DNA of 64,000 nt from Sycon ciliatum. Lineage: Eukaryota > Porifera > Calcarea > Leucosolenida > Sycettidae. Below the pieces are notes generated by a model. The model searched no databases. It worked only from the letters and a program-made list of their open reading frames with translations, and was not told where the DNA came from. The DNA lies in assembly GCF_964019385.1 (NCBI RefSeq), contig NC_088654.1, positions 4,857,597-4,921,596 on the forward strand. Reading direction: 5' to 3'. A program made the position numbers and the translations under genes. The first letter of the stretch is position 1, and each line of letters starts with the position of its first letter. This document shows, one piece after another, positions 53,086-61,135 of the stretch.

Positions 53086-54377
53086 ATAGCGATTTAACCC
53101 TAAAAACCGGGGCGTTTTAACCCTAATTTTTTGCGATTTACGGTAAATTTTGCGATTTACGGTAAATTTTTGCGATTTAACCTAAAATCGGAGCGTTTTA
53201 CACATGACGTCATCGATGACGTAATGCGATTTAACCCTAAAAACCGGGGTGTTTTAACCCTAATTTTTGCGATTTAACCCTAAATCTGTACGTTTAACCC
53301 TAAAAATCGCGGCATATTAACCCTAATAATCCCGGTAACCCTAACCCTATCACCATGACGATAACCCTAACCCTAGGGCTATCACCATGGCGATAGCCCT
53401 AATATTCCTGACGATGATAACCCTAACCCTACCAACATGACGATAACCCTAACCCTAGGGCTATATTCCTAATATTCCTGATAACCCTAACCCTAACCCT
53501 AGGGCTATCACCATGACGATAACCCTAATATTCCTGATAACCCTAACCCTAGGGCTATCACCATGACGATAACCCTAATATTCCGGATGATGATAACCCT
53601 AATAATCCCCGTAACCCTAACCCTATCACCATGACGATAACCCTAACCCTAGGGCTATCACCATGGCGATAACCCTAATATTCCTGACGATGATAACCCT
53701 AACCCTATCAACATGACGATAACCCTAGGGCTATCACCATGGCGATAACCCTAATATTCCTGACGATGATAACCCTAACCCTATCAACATGACGATAACC
53801 CTAACCCTAGGGCTATCACCATGGCGATAACCCTAATATTTCTGATGACCCTAACACCACGGCCATAACCCTAGGGCTATCACCATGGCAATAACCCTAA
53901 TATTTCTGATAAGACCATGACCATAAACCTATAACCCTAACCCAAGAGTAGATAAACAAGAGTGTGCAACTCCGGATGGATTGGCCCACGGCGGAATTTT
54001 TTGTTGACGTAATCTTTTCGACGACGCACGCGCTGCGAGCCTTTTGGAGAGTTTTCCCTCGTGCACTTGGCTGGGCTTTACACTACAAGGTCGGTGCCCA
54101 GCACGTGCTCTCACACTGCTCTGCGGCAAAGCCGCGTTTCTCTGAAAAAAGGTGACGTAAACAAAAAATTCCGCCGTGGGCGCGGGGTATCTGCAGATTG
54201 TGCAGGAGAGATCCGGAGTTGCACACTCTTGTTTATCTACTCTTGCCTAACCCTATCACCATGACGATAACCCTAACCCTAGGGCTATCACCATGGCCAT
54301 AACCCTAATATTCATGATTATGATGACCCTAACCGTATCAACATGACGATAACCCTAACCCTAGTAGGGTTAGGGTT
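53086..54377. repeat. Telomere-like CCCTAA satellite
   Basis: Irregular CCCTAA units are mixed with a recurring about 50-bp phrase containing 'gggctatcaccatgg' and 'ataaccctaatattcc'. The leading 53086-53300 part has GCGATTTA-type variants. The array is degenerate and internal, so it is an interstitial telomere-like satellite, not a chromosome end. Confidence 0.85.
53943..54245. mobile_element. Foldback MITE inside the telomere-like satellite
   Basis: 303 bp with perfect 35-bp inverted ends (53943-53977 and 54211-54245, starting CAAGAGTAGATAAACAAG). A second internal inverted segment of about 28 bp contains CACGGCGGAATTTTTTG. Flanking CCTAACC on both sides fits a 7-bp duplication, but the satellite context makes this uncertain. 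Confidence 0.85.
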
Positions 54378-54455
54378 AGGGTCCTGGCTGCCCAGCTGCC
54401 CGGCTGCCCGGCAGCCGGGCAGCGCGTGCCAGAGGCACGCCCGGGCGGCCAGGAC
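54378..54455. repeat. GC-rich hairpin block, copy 1
   Basis: About 74 bp between GGGTCCTGG and CCAGGACCC, identical to 54659-54736. It contains CTGCCCGG repeats and a central inverted repeat. A looser relative lies at 55275-55395 inside the TFIIB-like frame. Confidence 0.85.
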
Positions 54456-54468
54456 CCTAACCCTAACC

Positions 54469-54929
54469 CTTAGAACAATCTATGGCAAGAATTGGCCTCT
54501 GACACATGGTCAACAGTTTTTCATAAAGTTTGAAAGTCAGCGCAGATTTTAGGGGTAGGGTTAGGGTTAGGTTTAGGGTAAGGTTTAGGGTTAGGGTTTG
54601 GTTTAGGGTTAGGGTTAGGTTAAGGGTAAGGTTTAGGGTTAGGGGTAGGGTTAGGGTTAGGGTCCTGGCTGCCCAGCTGCCCGGCTGCCCGGCAGCCGGG
54701 CAGCGCGTGCCAGAGGCACGCCCGGGCGGCCAGGACCCTAACCCTAACCCTACCCCTAACCCTAAACCTTACCCTAAACCTAACCCTAACCCTAAACCAA
54801 ACCCTAACCCTAAACCTTACCCTAAACCTAACCCTAACCCTAACCCTAAAATCTGCGTTGACTTTCAAACTTTATGAAAAACTGTTGACCATGTGTCAGA
54901 GGCCAATTCTTGCCATAGATTGTTCTAAG
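54469..54929. repeat. 461-bp palindrome of TTAGGG/CCCTAA with GC-rich centre
   Basis: Outer arms of about 83 bp (54469-54551 and 54847-54929, starting CTTAGAACAATC) are unique sequence in inverted orientation. Inside, TTAGGG variants run to the GC block and return as CCCTAA. The centre is at about 54699, within a CGGCTGCCCGGCAGCCG-like core. Confidence 0.85.
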
Positions 54930-55263
54930 AACACCTACTCAACTTATTGTGATGTAGAAAGCAATAAAGTTAATTTCGAATGAGTCGGTCTATTTTGTAA
55001 ACTCCTTTAGTTTTGGCCTAAAACTTAGCCTAAATTTTAGCCTGAAAACCACCCCAAAATCTAGCGCAAATTTTGGCCAATTCAAAAAAAATAATAAATA
55101 TTAATAAAAATAATAAAATAAACCTCATATACATTTTGAGTACGCTCGGTGCGAGTCATGGGCCACTTACTCTTACAATTTTCATCGGGGTTACCCAGCA
55201 CTATAAGAGCTATAAATAAAAAAGGGGTTGTTCAGAATACCGAAGAAGAAACGACTTCTCGTT
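54930..55263. other. No recognised gene
   Basis: A/T-rich (55085-55125) with no coding evidence. It precedes the virus-like module. Confidence 0.4.
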
Positions 55264-56196
55264 CTAAAGCACATTCTGGCCCCATTCTGGCTGGGCTGCC
55301 CGGCTGCTGCCCCCCCCTCCCCCCGGCTGCCCGGCTGCTGGCTGCCTGGCTCCCGGCTGCCCGGCTGCCCGGACGTGCCTCCGGCACGCTCGAACGCGCC
55401 TCTGTCGTGCCGATGGCTGTCGATCGCATGCGATTTTCGCATAGTCGTATAGGATACACTGCAAGTCTTGATGCTGTGAGTGAAAGTTGTCGATCAGATG
55501 GGATAGAGGGTACGTCTCCCAGCAATAGGCACCGACGATAGAGATTAGAATTTTAGCATCACCGTCGCTCAGGTTTTGTAGATTTCTACGAGCGGTCGTC
55601 GCGTGTTGCGATGTGAGCTGGCGCGAGCTCTCCATGAAATGAAGACACCAAAGGAGAGAAAATCTCACCGGCAAGGGTTTGAACATTCGCGCAAACCGTA
55701 GCCAGGAAACGTTGCTGCGTGGAAGGAAGGCGCGTAAACGCTTCTGAACGATATAATTGCAATCGAATAGGAGACACGATAGTGCAATAGCATAATTGAG
55801 ACTTTTGTACAAACAGGATTTCTTCAGAGAATGTAACGTTTCTTGCAGGGGATGAAGGTTGAAGTGAGCTGAGAGAAAGTCACCAATGTTTGTTTTCTTC
55901 AGAAAACTAATCAGATGCCTGTCGACGCCTAGAAGGCGCTGTCGAGATTGATAGCATCTTTTTTCTGGCATGCACCGCTTTTGAAAATCATGCTCCGGTG
56001 CGTAGACTTGCTGATCGATCACGTGCGCACACGACGTGCACACGTAGTGTCCATCTATCACTGCCTCGGTCACGTGATTGCAACCATCATCACGTGCCGG
56101 AGAGCCCTTTGGCTGTCGAACGTAATTGATGAGCGCATCAAATTGATCACACAGGTCCATGATGTTCGGGAAATGGCGTCGATGCACCGTCTGCAT
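55264..56196 (-). CDS. TFIIB-like zinc-ribbon protein of the virus-like module
   Basis: 310 residues from ATG 56194-56196. A zinc ribbon is visible near the N-terminus: C39-x-H41 ... C53-x2-C56 within GHYVCTSCAHVIDQ, the TFIIB-type arrangement including the G-x-V-C-x2-C knuckle and V-I-D. About 190 helical residues follow (HFNLHPLQETLHSL, YAIALSCLLFDC), which could be degenerate cyclin folds. The last about 45 residues are encoded by the GC-rich repeat at 55275-55395 (GARQPAAGQPGGGGG), so the original C-terminus was probably replaced. Large DNA viruses encode such initiation factors. Here it sits beside a protein-primed polymerase gene on the same strand. Confidence 0.5.
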   Translation of the reverse strand: MQTVHRRHFPNIMDLCDQFDALINYVRQPKGSPARDDGCNHVTEAVIDGHYVCTSCAHVIDQQVYAPEHDFQKRCMPEKRCYQSRQRLLGVDRHLISFLKKTNIGDFLSAHFNLHPLQETLHSLKKSCLYKSLNYAIALSCLLFDCNYIVQKRLRAFLPRSNVSWLRFARMFKPLPVRFSLLWCLHFMESSRQLTSQHATTARRNLQNLSDGDAKILISIVGAYCWETYPLSHLIDNFHSQHQDLQCILYDYAKIACDRQPSARQRRVRACRRHVRAAGQPGARQPAAGQPGGGGGSSRAAQPEWGQNVL

Positions 56197-56289
56197 CCGT
56201 CTATAATGCAGAGGCGACGAGTGTTCATTGGCCGTAGGAGTCGATATAAAAGACTCTGCTTGCTTTCGTCATGCATCATTATGCTCGTC

Positions 56290-56586
56290 AACAGGGTTAA
56301 GGTTGCATGCAATTTTTGGAGTGAGTAAGTGTTTCAGATCAGGAAGCTAGTTCTATTCACAGATCCGGTTACGTATCAGTTGGAAGATCTAAAAGGTGAG
56401 GAACTTACAGGCGGTTTCTATGAAAATGAATTGCAACGAGCTAAAGAAACCGGACTGAGACTGAACAAAGTGATTAAAACGAAGCGCAATACATCTATAG
56501 TATCTTTCAAAGGCTATCCGGCCAAGGTGGATGAATGGCTAAGAAAATCGGAAGTTAATCGGTTGCGTAAGAATAAAATATTGTGA
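56290..56586 (+). pseudogene. Integrase C-terminal chromodomain fragment
   Basis: Plus-strand frame with VTYQLEDLKGEELTGGFYE and NELQRAKETGLRLNKVI, then SIVSFKGYPAKVDEWL. This matches the chromodomain-like end of Polinton/Maverick retroviral-type integrases (D-L-x-G-E-x-x-x-G-x-F-Y-E-x-E-L-Q, then K-G-Y-P). A TAA at 56326-56328 interrupts a short upstream extension (CNFWSE). The catalytic core is absent. It lies between the TFIIB-like and polymerase genes on the opposite strand. Confidence 0.6.
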
Positions 56587-56657
56587 AAATCAAATATTAT
56601 GAGAACACTATGTATTTCATGAAGTGAGCGAATGGTCTGTCGCTACGCTAAGATGTG

Positions 56658-59600
56658 TTATGCCGGTATCTTATAATGGCCATACGCAAGTGTGCTCACA
56701 CCGTCGTCGAGGATGTACCTCTTGCTATCGAACGGTGATAGCGCCACTTTGCGGATGGTCTCACCATAGATGTGGTGATTCCGGCTGCGCAGCACATTCA
56801 TCTCTCTCTCGATGCTCTGCTGATCGCGTAGAAGGCAGTCCTTGTACGTCGAGAACTGCAGAGTATCGTTCACGACGGACTTCTTCACGCCCTTCGCACG
56901 CTTTGCTGACTCTTCGCCGGTGTACGCGTACATCTTTGAGCGAAGCCCCACGAACTCGCTCATGATGCGTCCACCCAGCTCATCCTTGAACTTGCCGACG
57001 ACTTTCTTGTTTGCGAGGGAGTGCAGAGGATGGTCAGTCGGATAGTTGGACGTATCGTACTGACCCATCATGTCACTCATGTCCGCATACAGGTCGGCCG
57101 TGGCGTACTGCAGGATGAACGAGTCGGTGTCCGTGTAACACAGCCGTACGTTCTGACCATAGCGTGGCTTCAGAGTGTCGTAGAAGAAGCTGTACATCAG
57201 CACCTTCGACAACTCTAGGATGGAGAAACCCACGTAGATAGGTTTGTTCAAGTGAACTTTACACTTGAAGAACTCCACCGCCACCAGGTCGTTGTCGTAC
57301 ACGATACTGCGCTTGTACGTTGGCTTGACGATGGCGCGCCGCAGCCTGTCCACCTCTTCTTCCGAGCGGACAAGCTTCAGGTTCAAGCGGCGCCGGACGT
57401 TCTCCATCGTCTTGCCAAACACTGCATTGTTCATGAGTTTGTAGAAATCTTTCTCAAACTCCGATGCAGCATTCGTACGCAGATCGGTGTTCAGCTGGAT
57501 GTACGAGCGCATCCACGGACGCTGCGTGAACTGGAGGACGCGATGCACTTCACTCACTTCCACGCCAAGCGCCACGTACGCCTGCAGATTTACGTAGTGG
57601 CACACGTAGCGGGTTTTTGGCAGCAGAGTGAGCATCAGCTTCTTCTCCTTCTGCTTGCCCAAGCCGAGCTGTTGCGCCAGCTGCTGCTGATGCGGCGACA
57701 GCATGTCGTCCGTCACGCACATGTTCTCGGGGCAAGGAGGATACTCGTTTAGCGCATCGTGCACACCATCGGGAATCGTGAGATCACACTCCACGATATA
57801 TCCCACAGGCGAATCGTGGGGGTGCGTCATGACGATGTCGTCCACGAGATCATCGCTGATGTCCTCCACGAACTTGAAGTCGCCGATGGGCAGGGGCTGC
57901 TGCATGGCCCAGCCGTACAGATTATTTGCATCGACGTACTGCAGATACGTCATAGGCTTCGAGGGGTCGTACCCGTCTGGGATAAGATCGTTGTTAGCCT
58001 CGGCGTACCTCTGCACACTCATGCTGATTCCACCGCGGATGCCGTGCTCGATGAAGGTGTGCATCGTCACGTCAGACAGCAGGTCCAGACTGACGTCGGA
58101 CACCTTGAGCAGCACACTCCACGCAAACCCGGGCAGCGTGTAGTAGTTGGCCGGATCTAGCGAGTACGTGGCGATGGCGGTGGTGCGGAAGTTCTCAAAT
58201 ACATCCGCCAGCAAGTACACGTCCGTCTTCAGGTAAAGATCGTGATAATCACGCAGAGTGACACAATCAAACCTGCTCCAGACGGTTTGCGCGTGACGGT
58301 ACTCGTCATCGGTGATGTGTGCCTCGGACAGCGACGAGTAGAACTTCTCCCGTGGGGGGAGACTCTCCTCGTCGAAGCGGCTGAACGAGTCCATGTACTC
58401 GTACGGGTATACACCTTTCCGAAGCAGAAGATCCGTCTTCTCGGGATCCCCCCCATGCAGATCACGCATGCGGACGAACGCTTCTCCAGGTGTTGCCTTC
58501 GCAAGCTTATCCAGCGAAGTGCTGAGAAAAGCGTACGAGTCGATGAACACGAACTGCCGCCACATCATAGCGATGTACTTTTCCGTGTTGGACGGAACGA
58601 TGTTGATGGAGCCGCGCTGCTCCGTGTGCTCCTTGTCTCCAGCATCTTGGTACGTCACTTCGTCAATCTTCGTTTTACCGAGATGACTGACGATGTGATG
58701 CGCGTCGTACCCCTTGAGATTGTGGAACACCACCGGGATGTTCACCTTGCCGGGTACGATGCGCAGCTGAAGATTACAGGAGTTGTGCGCTGCTCCGCGA
58801 AACGCACCCGTCATGTGATCGTGGTCACGCACACGATCCCCTCCGAGACGACGTTTACATATCCAGCAATCCCTGGCGCTGAGAAAACCAGCCTCCTCAT
58901 CAGGCGTCAGGTTCATAGGGCGACGATTCTCCAAGTCTTCACGAATGGAGACTTCCTGCAGTTCCAGGGAGGTCAGGAACTGCTCTACTGAATCTTCGCC
59001 CGTATGCTGGAACGTATCCGTCACGGTGCCATCACTGCGCACGACGATGTATGCGGCAGAACAGGGTATGTGCTCCGAGTGCTGCTTCGTCTTCCCCCCA
59101 ATGCTTTTAGGCTCAGCATGAGGTGTGATGATGCTCTCGAAATCAGCATAAATCACATACGGTGCACGAAGCTGCTTCTCGTACTGCGTGAAACGCAGCT
59201 TTTCACCCTTCTGCGGCATCACCGCCCGCGCGATGAGATGGTCTTTACAATGCAGCTGGTGACTCTCCAGAGCCGTCTGAGTACTCAACACGTTCAGACA
59301 CCGGTAGCACACCTTCCGTGAATGATGACTTTTGTTGTGTACCAGACGACTCATGTTCTTGATGAACACCCAGTGCTGCACGTTACGTTCGTCCTCAGTT
59401 TGACCAGAAAACAGGAGCAGATTGATGGCTTCCTGAGGATCGCCTTTTCTGGTCAGACGAAGCGGAACGACAGTCTTCCCATCATCCGATATGCCGAAAA
59501 CGTTGACGGCGAGATCGACATTGTTCTGCTCCAACGTCGTGATGGCACACATACTAGCTGGAAACTCTACGCCAGCAAAGTTCAGCTCGTCGACGTATGG

Positions 59601-60194
59601 AACGTACTTCGTTGCACGATTGTAGTTTGCACCGACATCCTCGTGATGTTTTGCGGCCAGCAGAGCCCACTGCAAACACCGATTGTCGTTGCTGATGATG
59701 TTGAGGCAGGCTGTCTTAGCCTTGATGTGCTGGGGGAGTTGGATGAACGTTCCACCTCCCATCGGCTCAAATTTCGACAATTCCAGATATACGGCTTCGA
59801 CGTGATCCACGATCCACCCCGATCCATTCCGGACAAACTCATCGATTTGAGCATCGATCTCTGCTGCAGCACTATCCAATTTGTAACGAACATCATCATC
59901 ATTCAGGACGATGGTGGTTCGCGTGCGCACGAAGAAGCTGATGAACACCTTGTCACCGGTGACACCATCCTGCTTCAACAAGCGCAGTTGAAGGACAATA
60001 GCTACTTTGTATCTCCCAAACTCGAGGACGTCATCGCGAAGCAGCTCACTGAGGCTCCTGTCCATCAGCTGCAACAAAACGCTAGCATCCTGGTACTCTC
60101 CAGCACCAAGATGGCAGACGTAGTTCCTGAGCATTCTCGCATTATGCTCGAGCTCGAACTCGAACATTCGCATCACTCGGCTTGGTTGGGACAT
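56658..60194 (-). CDS. Protein-primed family B DNA polymerase, Polinton/adintovirus-like
   Basis: Intact 1178-residue frame. An N-terminal domain with NDNRCLQWALLAA (169-181) and a CYRC...H-x2-HC finger (296-316) is typical of this group. Exonuclease motifs: ExoI DFE at 351-353, ExoII N492...Y496-D497, ExoIII around Y654-D664. A recombination endonuclease VII-like zinc insert lies between ExoI and ExoII (CWIC 443-446, RDHDHMTG 456-463, NSCN 471-474). Polymerase motif A is DANNLYG at 755-761, B is KLMNNAVFGK at 919-928, and C is YTDTDSF at 1020-1026. All catalytic acids are present. It replicates linear DNA by protein priming in Polintons and adintoviruses. No stop or frameshift interrupts it, unlike most elements in the window. 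Confidence 0.9.
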   Translation of the reverse strand: MSQPSRVMRMFEFELEHNARMLRNYVCHLGAGEYQDASVLLQLMDRSLSELLRDDVLEFGRYKVAIVLQLRLLKQDGVTGDKVFISFFVRTRTTIVLNDDDVRYKLDSAAAEIDAQIDEFVRNGSGWIVDHVEAVYLELSKFEPMGGGTFIQLPQHIKAKTACLNIISNDNRCLQWALLAAKHHEDVGANYNRATKYVPYVDELNFAGVEFPASMCAITTLEQNNVDLAVNVFGISDDGKTVVPLRLTRKGDPQEAINLLLFSGQTEDERNVQHWVFIKNMSRLVHNKSHHSRKVCYRCLNVLSTQTALESHQLHCKDHLIARAVMPQKGEKLRFTQYEKQLRAPYVIYADFESIITPHAEPKSIGGKTKQHSEHIPCSAAYIVVRSDGTVTDTFQHTGEDSVEQFLTSLELQEVSIREDLENRRPMNLTPDEEAGFLSARDCWICKRRLGGDRVRDHDHMTGAFRGAAHNSCNLQLRIVPGKVNIPVVFHNLKGYDAHHIVSHLGKTKIDEVTYQDAGDKEHTEQRGSINIVPSNTEKYIAMMWRQFVFIDSYAFLSTSLDKLAKATPGEAFVRMRDLHGGDPEKTDLLLRKGVYPYEYMDSFSRFDEESLPPREKFYSSLSEAHITDDEYRHAQTVWSRFDCVTLRDYHDLYLKTDVYLLADVFENFRTTAIATYSLDPANYYTLPGFAWSVLLKVSDVSLDLLSDVTMHTFIEHGIRGGISMSVQRYAEANNDLIPDGYDPSKPMTYLQYVDANNLYGWAMQQPLPIGDFKFVEDISDDLVDDIVMTHPHDSPVGYIVECDLTIPDGVHDALNEYPPCPENMCVTDDMLSPHQQQLAQQLGLGKQKEKKLMLTLLPKTRYVCHYVNLQAYVALGVEVSEVHRVLQFTQRPWMRSYIQLNTDLRTNAASEFEKDFYKLMNNAVFGKTMENVRRRLNLKLVRSEEEVDRLRRAIVKPTYKRSIVYDNDLVAVEFFKCKVHLNKPIYVGFSILELSKVLMYSFFYDTLKPRYGQNVRLCYTDTDSFILQYATADLYADMSDMMGQYDTSNYPTDHPLHSLANKKVVGKFKDELGGRIMSEFVGLRSKMYAYTGEESAKRAKGVKKSVVNDTLQFSTYKDCLLRDQQSIEREMNVLRSRNHHIYGETIRKVALSPFDSKRYILDDGVSTLAYGHYKIPA

Positions 60195-60746
60195 CTTGTA
60201 GCTAAATGTACTTTCAACTAAACAAACTTACTTCCACCTTTCTTCATCGAAGGAAAATAAATTATGAGCAAGTAAAAGGAAAAGCATCTAGAGTACTTCG
60301 TCCGCGTTCTGTTTGAACGCGTCCAAATCTGTCGTGGGTTCTAGTTGAATCCAGAAACTTTTGCTTGATCGGAGTACGCTGTGTGTACTCTGAGCATAGC
60401 GAGGAGTAAAATAAACATTTTTACTACTCCCTTTAGTTTAGATGGTGTGGGCGCGTACGACGCACTCCTCGTAACCTTTTGACCCGCGTACGTGAGACGC
60501 GAGGGCTCGGGCGAGCTTTTGATGCGTATCCGGTACGCGGCTCCCGTTTTGCCTGGCTTTGTGGTTTGATGCGTACGAACTTGAAAATTTCAAACTCGTC
60601 GGAGCAAGTGGTGTGCACGTATATGGAAGCAATCTTCATTTCCTCAAATCATTTCGTAGTGACAGTGTTCCTTTTTTCATGTAGTCCTGGAATTATTTTC
60701 GCCTAGTCGTTTAGTCGGACAAGAGACGGACATCCTTCTTCATCTC
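60195..60746. other. Intergenic, no recognised gene
   Basis: Contains minus-strand frames rich in Arg/Ser without recognisable domains, and CGTACG-type motifs. It could hold the terminal repeat of the virus-like module, but the opposite terminus was not found. Confidence 0.4.
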
Positions 60747-61087
60747 TGTTGTGAACCCTGCAAGATTCTCTAAATTGTCAGGATCGTACGACCACACGGC
60801 ACGAGGACAACTGTTTTCCTTTACAAAGTATATTTCACTTCATCTGATAATTAACAATGAACACTAATAACACCAGCTATTTATAGCATGAAAAAACAGC
60901 GTACATGCAAAAACATAAGCAGATAAAACTGGACATAACAGCGTATACAGCAAAACGCACACAACGCATATAGCGTATGCCATGCAGCAACATCAGCGGT
61001 ACGGCGGAGTCGAAATACAACATTTCAACGAATACAATGCCATAAGCGCGAAGGCCTTTCCCAATTGAGAACTGGTGGTTTACAACA
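60747..61087 (-). mobile_element. 3' LTR of BEL/Pao retrotransposon
   Basis: 341 bp bounded by TGTTGT and ACAACA (minus strand TGTTGTAAACC ... GGTTCACAACA), the TG...CA LTR form. A TATA-like GCTATAAATAGC lies at 60875-60887 on the minus strand. A purine-rich tract (GGTGGGGAGAA, about 61088-61098) immediately precedes the LTR, as expected of the polypurine tract. The outer 5 bases, GAGAT, would be the target duplication if the other LTR confirms it. Confidence 0.8.
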
Positions 61088-61135
61088 TTCTCCCCACCAA
61101 AGGGCTTCTCACCGCCGTACAACAATGCACACAAG

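Noticed and set aside
53400..53780. CTGACGA cores in the telomere-like satellite
   Set aside because: No GAAA partner or stem I; the motif is part of the satellite phrase.
53086..54377. True chromosome end
   Set aside because: Units are degenerate, both orientations occur within 1 kb and genes follow on the right, so it is interstitial.
54530..54877. Long Arg-Val-Arg-Phe repeat proteins on both strands
   Set aside because: They are translations of TTAGGG-type repeats in the palindrome, not genes.
58242..60221. Long plus-strand frames over the polymerase gene
   Set aside because: They are antisense shadows of a gene with complete catalytic motifs on the minus strand.
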